Of a stretch of DNA of 64,000 nt, positions 10,458 to 22,634 are shown one piece after another. The notes below the pieces were generated by a model, which had not been told where the DNA came from, ran no database searches, and saw nothing but the letters and a program-made list of their open reading frames with translations. The stretch's first letter is position 1. The number at the start of each line of letters is the position of its first letter. This DNA is from Capitulum mitella (Eukaryota; Arthropoda; Thecostraca; Pollicipedomorpha; Pollicipedidae): assembly GCA_030062745.1 (NCBI GenBank), contig CP099848.1, positions 11,181,501-11,245,500 of the forward strand, in the 5' to 3' direction. The translations under genes and the position numbers were made by a program.

Positions 10458-13400
10458 ATGACTGAAGATATAGGGCTGAAGGTTGACATAAATGAGTGTC
10501 TGAAAGACTCCCCAAAATTCAGGTAATTCGTTATAATCTCTCTGCACGTAATATTGTCCCTGTAATTCATGAGCCATTACACATTAGCTAGTTTTATGAC
10601 AATAGTCATTTGGTGTTGTTATATTCTCAGGTCATTGGATTGTATGTTGTCAGGCTGTTTCACATTAAGTTTATGCTCCGCCCACCCCCCAGTAAAAATA
10701 TGTCGGCCACTACACATTATTTTTTGCAGATACCCTGTTTTGTTCCAGGGAATTATCTTTATGACTTAATGGGCTTTGTTAACAGAATCACAATGTGTGC
10801 CAACAATGTTTTTTTCAGGCAAGTGCTGCATGAAAACGAAAAAGACATTGAGCGTTTGGAATCGCGACTGGAGAAGGTGGTGAAGTGCTGCGGAATCATG
10901 GTGGAAAATGGTCGGCAGTTTGCCAACACCCAAAAGTGAGTGTCCATGAGCCTCTGACAGGTGGAGCATGCTTCAGGTGTGGTGAGATGGCCCCTGCTTG
11001 CAGTGGTATAAAGCTGTAATAATGCAGGCAGACCATATTGCCTGTGGCTCCCGGTTCTCGCGATAGTGTTCCGTTGAGCCGCAATTGACCCTACGGGCTT
11101 AATATGTGTATCTCGCTCATGCTCGCAACAGACGAACTCCTGTGGCCCCTGCTCATGGTTGGGACGTAGAGTATCCGTGGTGCGTCCTTCCTGCTGGCAA
11201 ACTCGTGTTCCTCCAGTCATGTTTCAGACTTGGCGATTTGGCCGCGGTGGACCTCTGTGCTGGCAAACTCGCCTGCCTTCTGAGACGTGCTCGTTTCTCA
11301 CCACAGCCAGCTGCTGATCTCACTCTGGGATGTGGCCGGACACTTTGGCGACCCGCCGGTGTCGGTGGGCTTCAACCGTCTGCTGCACGCCCTCTCCGAG
11401 TTCCACAAGTACCAGAGCAACGTGGTGGACCAGGCGTCGCGAATCATCAGCAAGAACCTCAACGCCCTGCTTAAAACGTGAGCACGCAGGAATGTCGCGT
11501 CTCTTCGCCGGTTGGCGCAAGACGATACATCTGCGAAGGCAGTGCTTCGCATCTCATTTTGTTGTGTGTCGCATCTCATCTCGTCATCAAAACAAAACTT
11601 TGAGCCATTTTGTTGTGGCTGATTTTCTGGTCCGCGATCATTGTTGCCAGTGCGGCCGGGATGCGGTCATAGGTCGCGGCAGAAACCGTGAACTTGCCGG
11701 TTGCGTTTGGTTGTGTTCGGTGGTTAGCTTACTGATGGCTGCGACTGTGCCGGGCAGGGACATCCGCGAGTTGAAGGAGAGTCGGCAGTGCTTTGAGCGC
11801 ATCTCTGGCGACCTGGACTCGGCGCTGACGCGGTACGCCCAGGCGCCGAAAAGTCGACCCCAGGAGGTCAGTCCCGGCTGTATGCTGAGGCCCCGGGTGA
11901 TTTGCGTGGTGAAATAAAGAAGGGACTTAGGATTTGGGTGGGGAATTAGGTTTTTGTCCTTGATGTTTGGAGTACATTTTTTTTATTATTTTTTGGGTAC
12001 GAAATTTTGCAAAAAGTGGTGCTGGTTTTAGTTGGCGTTCTTAGCGTAAGTCAGTTATGACATCATACCTGCGTCTTACGGAATGGAGAGTCATTATTAT
12101 GATGTAAATTAGCTCTGAATTACATCATAATAGCATCAATGTAAATTAGCTCTGAAACGCTGTTTGGACTTGGTCAGTTGTTGCGCGGCTGAGGCTAATT
12201 GTTGCCTTCGCCGGAGGCGCGATGCATGTAAATTGGTGTATGGATTACAAGGTTATTAACGGCCCTGGTCGATGTTGTCCAGTTTTTTAGTTGTCAGGAC
12301 ATGCTCGGCCCCTTTTTTCGGCCGACAGACTGTTTGACACCAGTTGCCAAGTCATGAGCAGTGGCGATCCCGGCGGATCAGTTGTATTGTATTGTATTGT
12401 ATTTACATCTGTAGGTGGTCCACACCAGTAGATGCACAAACACACACAGTACATGCACAATCAGACACCGATGTTAATTGAAGCAGTTAAGCGCCTGCAG
12501 AAACTACGCTTTCCTGCATTCGCACGAGAACCCGGCATATGCAGCTGGTGATCCTGTCTTGTATTATTTTCGCGCAGTGAACACTTTGTATGAAAAACAC
12601 TCGCTAAGGCCTCAGACTCACTACTATGTAGCACCATACGTATTCGGCGGGGTGTATGGTATTTATACAGTTCATCAGATGACATCCAGCCGAGCCTCCC
12701 CCTCTGGTCCATCAGTTTCTGGGATTTGAAACGACCAAAAATGACCGTGGCAGCAAAGGTAATGATTTTTTTTAAATTTTACCCATGCTCTTCCTAGGCC
12801 CGTTTCCTAATACCGAAATGTAGTACCAGATGTGAGACAGGACTAAGGCTCTTGCAAGGACTTCAGTGGCACGACGATGGATTTGATGTGGCAGGTGGAA
12901 AACAAAAGAAAAGAGTGTATCGATACAGCGGCGAGATAGGTTCATCGTGTTGGCAGTCCCGAGAAAGCACGGGGTCGAAAGTTGCGCTGGGATTTTTGAC
13001 TTCGAAGCGCGACGCGAAAGTAGCCTTAACAAAGTTTACGTTGATAGTTGCAGCATGGCGTAGATTTTGACCGCTACCGAAAACTGATTCGGGTTTACCC
13101 GCATTGACCTTCAGGCCGTTGGACCGGAACCATGGGTTTAGAGAGGAGAGAGAGCAGCCCACATTCTGGCAACCGTCTCCAGAAAGCACGTCTTATGGCC
13201 GCTAACGAGCTACTGCGTGTCATCAGCGTACTGATACACATCGGCACCCAGAACAAAAGGACTGAGGTCGTTCGGAGAACCTGAAAATAATAAAGGACCC
13301 AGGGTAAAGCCCTGGTAACGCCCGTGTTGATTGGGAGTGGTGTCGGAGTGCGATTCCGATTTGCGTTGTCTCGGTAGCTGTCACTGCGTGTGTCCATGGA

Positions 13401-16400
13401 GATAAACTGAGAACCAAGATGTGCAAATCCCGTAAAACAGAAGCTTTACGGGATTTGCAGGACAGAGTGGTCATTTACGTCAAAACTTTAGAAAACAATC
13501 ACCTCCTGCATAGATATACAAGAAGAAATGGCCATTCTTCTGTATCTGTGACCTCTTGTGCTACCCGCACCATGCGCCACTGTCACATGCGCCAGATTTT
13601 GCATCTGCTGAGAAAATTCACGCTCTGCACCTACTCCCGCGTAGGATTTCTGACGAGAGTCCGGACTCCTGGATTTTTGGCGAAAGAAATTGTTGACAGC
13701 AGCATGTCAGCCGACATTGACCAGGGCCAAGGTCGATGATTTACAGTTGTCATGGAGGCCTCCATATTTACCAGACTTTCCTCGGATCCTGGTGAGGTCA
13801 CCGCGAGGTAACCGTTGTGCCTATCAAGGCAACTTGGGTGACGTCACGTGCGAGTTTGTGAACGCCGTTCGGCTGAATGTGCCAGTGAAGGTAACCATGT
13901 GTGGCTCGTAGGTCAGCTTGCAGACGGACCTCCGTTAAATATCAGTGGGGAGCGAGTGGAGTTTGAAGCCGACTCTGTCAGCGCAGCTGTCGGCCGAACA
14001 ATGGCGGGAAATGTTTGCGGTGCAGGAACGTGTGCCATGCGTCCATGGCGGATAGCTCGCACAGTGACGCTGCACAGAGCGGGCGGGAGGGCTGTGTGCC
14101 CGCGTCAGCGGCGGCCGGGCCGCCTGTGACGGTGTGACGAATGTGATGAGTACGACCGTGTAACGAGTGGGACCGTGTGACGGGCGTGGCCGTGTGACGT
14201 GTGGGACCGTGCGACGAGTGACCGTGTGACGGATGCGATTGTGGGACGAGTGTGACGTGAGCCGGTCCGCCGCCAGCTGGAGGACTCCGCTCACCTGGTG
14301 CGGGCCACGCGCACCTGTTTCCGGCACACGGCGCTGGATTACGTGCGTTCCGTCTCGCTGCTGCAGTCGAAGACGCGCCACGAACTCCTGGACACGGTCA
14401 GTGGCGGGCGGTCGCGGGTAGTGACGGGTGGTCACCGTTATTGACAGGCAAGTGACTGGCAGATAAGTGGGTTAATGACGGGCGAACACGCTCGGTGACT
14501 CGGTGACTTGATCAAGGCCGGGCGGAGGAACAGTGACTAGCTGTCGCGGTCGGTGGTGGGTACGCCCGTTGATAGACGGACACGGCTAGCTACTTCACAC
14601 GGTTCCTCGCTTTCCTCGCCTGGTTTTCATCGCCTGGGCTATCAGGACGCCCTCCTCTGGTTAGCGGAGGTAGCCTGAGCTAGCTGGAGTGGCTCGGGTT
14701 GGTTGTTACTATGTACTCGCCTGGTGGCCGAAGCGTGCCCAGGTTAAGTGGAGGTGTTGGTTACCATCCCCAGTTTACGGCGTGGTGGGTTGCGATTTGT
14801 GGTTACGTCGACAGTCGAAAGGTTTTATAAATAACCCAGTAATCAAACAAACATGCCAGTCACGAGTTTGATGCTTTTATTACGAGTGGGCCAAATTCCT
14901 GTTTGAGGGGAATCCAAAACGTTTGGTTGCGAAATGTGATGTCAGTGTGCCGTTGTTGTGTTGACCTATTGCTTTGTTCCGCAGTGTTGTATCCTCTGTT
15001 GTCTTGTCACTCTGACATCCTATCCTGTAGTGTCAGTTAGCTCCTGTGGTGTTGACATGCTGCTGTGTTCGCCAGATCCGCAGCTACCTGCAGGCTCAGG
15101 TCACGTACTTCCACCAGGGCTACGACCTATGCCAGGACCTGGAGCCACACCTTAAGGAGGTCACCACGCAGGTCAGGGCCGCAGCGGAGACATCCCTGAT
15201 CCGCGAACGGGAAACTAGCTGCGGCCACCGGCTCTCCTGCTGGCCGCATCCTGAACGACGTCACGTTTTGATATCTCCGTTGTGGATCGTACTATGGCGT
15301 CAGTGTTGGCTGGTGACATTTTAACGTGGAGATTACCTGCGTGATTAATCGGAGATGGCTTCGGGAGATGGGAGCACTTAGCCATGGTTGGGATCAGGAT
15401 GAGGTCGCATTTTCACCATGGTAAGACCGGCCCAAAAGCTGGAGCCGATTTCTTAAAACATTGCCCTCGAACTGGCGGCTGACAAGCCCCAGCGCTCGAT
15501 CATCGGGAACGTCATTACCATATGACTGGAGAGAATATGATCCGGTTGGTTTTTAATGTCCATGTTGTGTGGAGTGCATTATGTCAATGTCCATGTCATT
15601 ATGTCTATTTAGCGCTGTCTGGCTTGGTACAAGTGTAAGATGCACCTTGACGTTCTCCGTTGCGTGTTTCTCCGTTGTGGTGTGGCGACCTCGGTCTCCT
15701 CGGGGATGCTGTTGCCAGTAACGGGGCGAGGTCCGGCGCCGGCGTGATGCGGTCGCCGACGTTTGCGGTCAGGCTGCGGCCTGAGCAGACGCAGTGGCGG
15801 CCTTGTCCGCGACCCATTTCGCTGCGGTGAGGCTGAGGCCTGGTCGGACGGTCACCACCTGCCGTGTTCTGTGTTGCGACTGGCGTGCCGTTGCCCTGTG
15901 CTGGCCTGACGCCGTGGCCGGTCGGCAGATCGCCGAGCTGCGCGCGCAGACGGCCGACCTGGAGCAACGGCTGGAGAGCCGTCACACGAGCGTCACGCAG
16001 CAGGACGTGCTGGACTCGCAGCGGCCCAGCCCGGCCGGCGCCGGCGTCTTCATGGAGGGCTACCTCTTCAAGCGCACCACCAACGCCTTCAAGACGTGGA
16101 ACCGACGCTGGTTCACGCTGGAGAACCACCAGCTCAAGTACCGGCGGCGTACCGGTGAGGAGGCGGAAAGGGCGTGGTGTCCCCGCCGACAGGGAGGCAC
16201 AGGCGGGCATTGTTCCGTTTGCAACGTCTGTTCGTTTCCGCTGATAACCTAACGATTCCTTCGATCAGGCGGTGTCTGTCGGCAATGGCCGCTAAACGTC
16301 TGTGATTGAAGAAGTTAAGGGAGTCTGAATTGTGGCCTGGCAGTGATAATTACATTTGGTCCCGGTCACGACCCGTTCTTAGATGGCTTTCCGCTAGCCA

Positions 16401-19400
16401 GATCACGCGCCCGGCAGCGAGTAACCCGTATCTGTGACCCGACTGATGTTGCCTTGACCGTCGATTCCGTTCGTTAGGAGAGGACCTGACCGTTCGTCCT
16501 TTAAATTCCTCACGGTTGACGGTCTGTCCCGTTCCTCGGGGAAGGACCTGACCTTGCGTTTCATTCCGTTCCTCAGGGGAGGACCTGACCGTGCGTTCCG
16601 TTCCGTTCCTCAGCAGAGGACCTGACCGTCCGCCCGTTCCGTTCCTCACGGTTGACGGTCCGCTCCGTTCCTCAGGGGAGGACCTGACCGTGATGGAGGA
16701 GGACCTGCGGCTGTGCGCCGTGAAGCCGGCGCCGGACATCGACCGTCGCCACTGCTTCGAGGTGGTCTCGCCTCTCAAGAGTCACGTCATGCAGGCCGAC
16801 TCGGAGCCCAGCTACAAGCTCTGGGTGGAGGCGCTGCAGGTGTGTGGCCGCCGCCGCGGCCCGGCGCTCGTCCGAGGGTGCGGCCAGACGTCACGTGATG
16901 TAAAAATCGCCGCTTCTGTGGACTTGGGACATGCGTTGATGTGATCCTCGTTGTGTGGATTACTGCGGTGAGAGAGGCTGATGTTTCTCCTACGGAGGTT
17001 GACGGAGTCTTGATGCTCACAGCCAGATTACCTGTCACCCCTGTCTGTGCTGGCCTCTGTTATGCTGTCTGTCACACCTGCCCCTGCTGACCTCTGTTAT
17101 GGTGTTAGGCCGTCACCCCTGTACCAGCCGATTCCTGTTGCGGCAGACACCTGTCTGCTGACCTCTGTTAAGGTGTCTGACCGTCATCCCGGTCCCTGCT
17201 GCCCCTATCCGTGCTGACCCCTGACCCCGCTGAACCCTGCCCCAGCTAAATCCAGTCTCTGCTGTCTGTCCCTGCTTACCCCTGTCCCCAAATTGATCCT
17301 TACCCCTGTTGATCCCTGATCCTGCCGCCCCTGCCCCTGCTGACCCTGCCTCTGCTGATCCCTGCTCCGGCTGGCCCTGTCCCTGGCGATCCCTGCCCCG
17401 CTGACCGCTGCCCCTACCGACCCCCGTCCCTGCTGACCTCTGCCTCTGCTGACCACTGCGCCGGCTCACCGCTGCCGGCGGCGTTTGACGACAGGCGGGG
17501 ATCGGCGCCGCGTTCGACCGGTCGTCTCGGCGGCCGCCGTCCGAACAGCCGGCCGCCGAGCCGGGCGACCGGTCAGCCGGCGAACCGGTGGTGGCGCGCC
17601 GTCCCAGTGTGCTGGACCAGGTGCGCCTCATCGCCGGCAACGAGGTCTGCTGCGACTGCGGCCGCAGCGACCCCACCTGGGCCAGCATCAACCTGGGCGT
17701 CACGCTCTGCATCGGTGAGTTAGGCCGGCTACGGGGAGGATGGTCCTGATTCAGGTGCCGCGCTGTCGTGGAGAAGTGGCGGTGGGTAGTTCTGTGAGCC
17801 GATGACAGTAGCACACTCGGTTGGCGTGTTTCTTGCTGCCTGTTTTCGTTAAGTTTCCTTCCCCGTTTTCTTGTCTTAACTTTGGCGTGTGGGCCTGCGT
17901 ATATGCGTGGTGTTGCCTTTTCTATTTTCCATTGTTCTTGACTTATCATAAAAGTCTCGCCCTGTGTGGGTACTTGCGGACGTCGGATGAATAAATAAAT
18001 GAGCCAATAAGTGGGGCGACGGATAGGCTGCGACGATGCGGAGACCAGTGCCGGTCTGTACTGAGGACCCGAGGCGGCGGCCCGTGGCCCGGCGTCTTGC
18101 GTTGGCGGACGAGGTTCCGGTGGCGTGGCGAGCCTCGCCTGTGCGCTGACTGCCGCTGGCCGGCCAGAGTGTTCCGGAATCCACCGCAGCCTGGGCGTGC
18201 AAGTGAGCAAGATCCGCTCGCTGACGCTGGACGCCTGGGAGCCGGAGATACTCAAGGTGTTCGCCGAGCTGGGCAACAACGTGGTCAACGGCGTGTACGA
18301 GGCGTGCGTGGACCCGGCCTACCAGCGGCCAGACGCCGATACGGAGAGGTCAGTGGCTGTCCGCCGGCGCCGGGCCCTCACGGGAGCGGTGATGGGAAGC
18401 GGGCTCAGAGGGAGGCACCAGGACGAGGGCAGAGCGTTGGGCTAGATAGAGTGCATTTTTGTGTTGCAATGGATGGGTTACGGCATGCTTCCGGCTCTTT
18501 TCCAATGCATGAGATAATTGCGCCCGTTACTGGTTGTGACTTTTGTCCTCTCTTGTAGCCGGGGTTGACACCCATCATTCGTACTTCGGCGTTGACGCCC
18601 GCATTGCCCATATGATGGAGACTACGCAACTGTCGGCTTAGTGATCCGTACAGCATCTCCTCGCCTAACCCGACCCGACCTGACCTGACCTGACCTGACG
18701 CGGCCGGCAGGGGCGCGCGCGAGGCCTGGATCCGCGCCAAATACGCCGAGTGCCGGTTCGTGCAGCGGCTGCCGGGCGGTGCGGCGGCGCCGGTGGCGCG
18801 CCGCTGGAGCGTGCGCCGGCTGCGGCGGCGGCCGCGCAGCTCGGAGCGGCGCGCGCGGCCGGCGCGGCGCCGCTCCGGCCCGGCCGAGCCGGCCGCCGGC
18901 GACGGCCCGGCCGGCTTCAGCGCGCTCATCATCGACGGCGGCGGCGGAGGCGGCGGAGGCGGGGGAGAGGGCGGGGACGGGGAGGCGCCGGCCGCAGGGG
19001 ACCGGCTGCTGGTGTTCGGCGATCAGCTGGCCGAGAGCCCGCCGCCGCCGCCGGAGGAGACGGCGGCCCTGTACTCGGACAGCGGCGAGTCGACGCCCGG
19101 CGAGGACGATGCTCCGCTGGGTGAGGCTTGTGGCGTGTGGTCAGCCTCGGGGCGGACTGGCACCGAGGCTCCTTGTCGCTCTTCGGTGAGGTGCCGCCAC
19201 TGCGGACTCTGACCGCCGTCCGATCTGATGCTGTCTCTGCGGACCCTGATAACGCCGTAATCGGAGGCTGCAACTGCGGACCCTGGTCACCCTCCGATCA
19301 GAGGCTGTCATTGTGGGCCCTGATCATCCTCTGATCATGCTTCTGTAATTGCTGACCATTCTCTGATCAGGGGCTTCCACTGTGCGTCTGCCTGTCATGG

Positions 19401-21246
19401 CAGTTTCCGGTCACCCTCTGTTCAGGGACTGTCACTACGGGCCGTGATTACCCTCTGCCCAAAGACGTACCACCAGTCGGTCAGTCACTGCAAATCCCTG
19501 GCTACCGTTTCAGGGACTGTCACTGCGCGTCCTATTCACCCTCTGATCAGAGGCATGCCGTAACCCAGTCCCCGGCGATCTGCTCGGATACTGTCACCGC
19601 GAACCCCGACTACCCCCTGCTCCGTGACTGACCATCAACAGTCAGTGCGTTACAGCCGCTTTTGTCGCGGCGACTGAGACCGTCACCGGGGCCGCAGCCT
19701 GCGAGCCTGACCGGGCGCCTGCGCCCGGCAGACCCTGAGGCGATGAGCAACCTGCATCCGAACATGCTGCTCTTCAAGGCGGCGGCGGCGCACAACCTGC
19801 CGGTGGTGTGTCGGGCGCTGGCTCTGCGCGCCGACCCCAACTGGCACAACACGGACCGCAACAACCGGACCCCGCTGCACGCTGCCGTCGTCAGCGTACG
19901 TGCGCCGGGCCGCTGGCGCCTTCCGTTCACCGCTGCAGCCGCCGGCTGGCCGGCCGAGAGGCAACGTCTGACCACAGGCTGTGGGTCCGGCCTGATGTGG
20001 TTAGAGGGACGGGTTGCGTGGTGCTGGACGGCCGTGTGGAGCAAAATACACTCGGATGTGGATTAAAATGGACTGGTTTGTCTTTCGTCGTTGGAAATGG
20101 ATAATGGTCTTGGTCTGGAGCGTGGTGACATGTTTTTACGGGGTTCTGTAACCGTCTGCCTTTCGCATCATACGTGACAGGGTTACGAGGTGTGTGTTCT
20201 GCACCCCGCGTTACGACACAGTGCACGGTTCTGTGTCAATACTAAGTTGTCCGTTGTTGCGGTATGTGACTGGGCGGTATGCTGTGTAACAACCCAGTGC
20301 TCCTGCGTGTGACAGGGCTCTGCGATGGCTTGTCAGCACCTGCTGCTGAACGGCAGCCGGCCCGACCTGCTGGACTCGTCGGGACAGACCCCGCTGCACC
20401 TGGCCGTGGCTAACGGTGCGTGCCGACCGGCCGCGGCCGCCGCCGGCTACTCCCCGACAGCCGGCGGCAGCCGTCGGCGGCGGCTGTGTGGTGCCAGCGA
20501 CAGCGGACACGAGACACGAGACATGGGAGGCGTGAGCTTGCTTTTTCGTCCCGTGGTTTGAGAATGCTGCGTTGGTAGTGCCGTCGCTGTGACCACGTAA
20601 CTACCCTGGTTGACGGCAACTGTTAGCTCCTTTCACGCGTCGGTGCACAATGTCGGCCCTTGTCGTCGGTAGCTCCGGCCGTGCAGGAGATGGCGCCGCC
20701 CATTCTCACGCCGCCGTTCCGTTCTCAGACAACATGGGCCAGGTCTGCGTGCTGCTGAAGCACAAGGCGGACCAGCGCATCAGGGACGGCGAGGGCCGCG
20801 ACCCGCTCCAGATCGCCATCCAGAACGCCAACGCCGACATCGTCACGCTGTGAGTGGCGCCGCCCGCCGGCGGCCGCGGCCCGAGTGACGCTCCGCCCCC
20901 GCCGTCACGATGAGCTCTTGTCACTCATCCGCGAGGCCGGATCATTTCTGTCTAGTCCCCCGTTTCTGATGCGTTCTGTTCTGCCTCGCTCTGCGCGTGT
21001 TATGCGCGGCCCTGCGCTGCATTTGCGCCGCGTGGTCACGCCCGCGCGCTCTGCTGCTGCAGATTGCGGGTCGGCCTGCTGAACGAGGAGATGCGGGACG
21101 CCGACGTGGGCAACGGCGACGACGACACGTTCCACCAGGTGGTCAGGGACTTCTCACGGATGGCGGCCGACGCGCCCGAGAGATTGAGCCGCCGCTCCGG
21201 CCAGGACCAGGTCCCGGCCCCGGACCCGGACCCGGACCATCCGTAA
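10458..21246 (+). CDS. ACAP: ACAP (centaurin-beta) Arf GTPase-activating protein, complete gene
   Basis: GAP for Arf6-type GTPases acting in endocytic recycling at the plasma membrane and endosomes. My model has 15 coding exons: 10458-10522, 10819-10935, 11307-11477, 11758-11866, 14277-14396 (or from 14262), 15076-15171, 15929-16154, 16676-16839, 17495-17714, 18168-18348, 18711-19120, 19732-19895, 20316-20415, 20729-20849 and 21063-21246. All phases agree, giving about 815 residues, normal for the family. BAR domain is residues 1-250 (NECLKDSPKFR start, FRHTALDYV, FHQGYDLC). PH is about 262-357 (GYLFKRTTNAFKTWNRRWF, EEDLRLC, FEVVSP). ArfGAP is about 385-500: CCDC, [20 protein letters not shown] with the arginine finger, its zinc finger split by an intron. 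A basic, Gly- and Pro-rich linker follows, then ankyrin repeats at 635-765. The start is the ATG after the acceptor at 10449. The first two exons are AT-richer than the rest. Confidence 0.95.
12384..12406 (+). repeat. (ATTGT)n microsatellite
   Basis: Four to five copies of a TTGTA/ATTGT pentamer in the large ACAP intron. Confidence 0.85.
12780..13400 (-). pseudogene. Decayed non-LTR retrotransposon reverse transcriptase, antisense in an ACAP intron
   Basis: On the minus strand, across frameshifts, I read LGPLLFSGSPNDLSPFV at about 13270-13310. It is followed at 13213-13245 by GADVYQYADDTQ, the catalytic box still intact. Next is a thumb-proximal segment with WFRSNGLKVNAGKPE (about 13090-13135), FGSGQNLRHAA and DPVLS, ending with a region around 12830 matching the A.V.SHIWYYISVL-type motif of LINE polymerases. 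Stops and frame changes show it is dead. The order fits RTE/CR1-type LINE polymerases; the clade is not resolved. Confidence 0.65.
14122..14261 (+). repeat. Minisatellite abutting a splice acceptor
   Basis: About eight degenerate units of 16-19 bp, GACCGTGTGACGAGTGG-like. It runs up to the exon that begins at 14262 or 14277. The polypyrimidine tract is poor here, which makes the exact acceptor uncertain. Confidence 0.75.
16440..16690 (+). repeat. Minisatellite built from a splice acceptor and exon start
   Basis: About five copies of a 40-50 bp unit carrying TTCCGTTCCTCAGGGGAGG followed by ACCTGACCGT. The last copy supplies the real acceptor (AG at 16674-16675) and the first codons of the PH-domain exon, reading E-D-L-T-V. 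The copy with AG at 16575-16576 is identical through the acceptor and reads in frame without a stop into the real exon (see findings). Confidence 0.85.
17035..17480 (+). repeat. CCTGCTGACC-type minisatellite in an ACAP intron
   Basis: More than 20 degenerate units around CCCCTGCTGACCTCTG. It fills the intron upstream of the ArfGAP exon that starts at 17495. It creates long open antisense frames (glycine, arginine and glutamine rich) that are not genes. Confidence 0.85.
18672..18699 (+). repeat. (CCTGA)n pentamer run near an acceptor
   Basis: Five to six copies of CCTGA/CCCGA directly before CGCGGCCGGCAG, the acceptor of the exon starting at 18711. Confidence 0.85.
19195..19630 (+). repeat. 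Minisatellite in an ACAP intron, about 45-55 bp unit
   Basis: Degenerate copies of CACCCTC(T/C)GATCAG followed by AGGCTGTCACTGCGG and ACCCTG. Each copy includes the palindrome CTGATCAG or a variant. It ends about 100 bp before the ankyrin exon at 19732. Confidence 0.75.
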
Positions 21247-22573
21247 CCGGCCCCGGACCGTCTGCAGTCGGTATGGACCGCCTGCAGTCGGCCCGGACCG
21301 TCTATGTTGACCCCGGGCCGGCTGAAGTGGTCTGGCGACAGACCGACCGTCGGTAGTCGGCCTCGGACCGTCTGTAATTGGCCCTGAACAGTCCGTAGTT
21401 GGCCCCGGACCTTCTGTAACCTGTTGTGCTGGCTGGACCCGCTACCCGAGCTGAGCCACCCAGTCCGGGGGCCGACTCCGCTGTGCCGACTGTAATGTCC
21501 GAGCCCATCCAGTTTCAGGACGCGTTGTAGAACCAGAGTATTTTGTGGTGTCATGACATACTCGTGGGACATTTATTGAAAATATACACATGCTGGACAT
21601 ATACATATATAGAAAGAATATACATTCATTTTGCTTGGAGTTATATACGAATGTAAGGTCTTTTATTTGAGGACGGTGGCGTCATGAGTTTGTATGCACG
21701 GTTCAGCTTTTTGCACGTCTTTCGGCCGGGCATTTGTCAGTTTCCTGTCCGCGTATGTGGCTGGATGGCGGTCGCAGTGACCCGGAGCGATGATGCCTAG
21801 GGCCTTGGTTGTGAAAGGATCTTGCATGCTGCGTGCAGGATGATGCACTGTTTTATGTGCTCTGACCCGTTGCGAGGCTGGTGTAAGGCGTCAGCGGCGC
21901 GCGGCCTGTGCTTCTCGCGTGTGTAAGAACTTCCCACCACCTCCACGCCGAAGGAATCTCCGATGTTGTGCCCTCATCATTGCTTGCTTGCTTTCGAATT
22001 GATCGAATGTGCTGAACACTGCTTTCCGTGCGATATCGGCCACGTTTGCGTGGAAAAGTAACCTTGTTGCCGAGCTTGCGACTACTATTACCACTGCTTT
22101 CCGAGCGTGCGGCGTTGGTGGCTGAGTTGCACTCTGCGTGCATTGGCGTTTGTGGCTGAGTTGCATTCTGCGTGCGGCTCCGTCGGCGAGGCCAAGACCC
22201 CGCCAAGGTGGCGTTCTCGGGGCGTTATCTGCGCTCCCGGTCTGCCACCAGCGCGGCGGTTGGATCTGCATACGCGGGCGGTGCGGCGCGGTTTGTGAGC
22301 GGTGTGACTGTGTTTTGCGACGGCCGTGGCCTTCCTGGACGTCCTGATCTGCTGTTGAGCTTTCTGCCGCGCGCGACGAGGTTGTGACGTGACGATAGGT
22401 CTCGGTACTTACGGTGCTGGGGCTGCGTCCGCGGTGTGCCGCGAGACGGACACAAGTGCCCGAGCAGAACTCTGGTGCCTATGAACAGTGGTGTGTACTC
22501 GTAACCATGTAACCAGGTTTAATACATGCAAATTGCCATAGCGGCTCTCTTTTTGCGGTATCCTGGCGGCATA

Positions 22574-22578
22574 TATAC

Positions 22579-22632
<54 letters not shown>
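22574..22632. repeat. (TA)n microsatellite
   Basis: About 28 TA dinucleotides. Ile/Tyr-rich frames across it on both strands are repeat artefacts. Confidence 0.95.

Positions 22633-22634
<2 letters not shown>

Larger units (their letters stand above)
11867..14276 (+). other. Large ACAP intron
   Basis: The largest intron of the gene, 2.4 kb. It holds an ATTGT microsatellite, an antisense dead LINE reverse transcriptase and a minisatellite next to the acceptor. No exon was recognised inside. Confidence 0.7.

Noticed and set aside
17113-18288. 391-codon minus-strand open frame
   Set aside because: It is created by the CCTGCTGACC minisatellite and by the antisense of the ArfGAP exon and intron; there is no domain.
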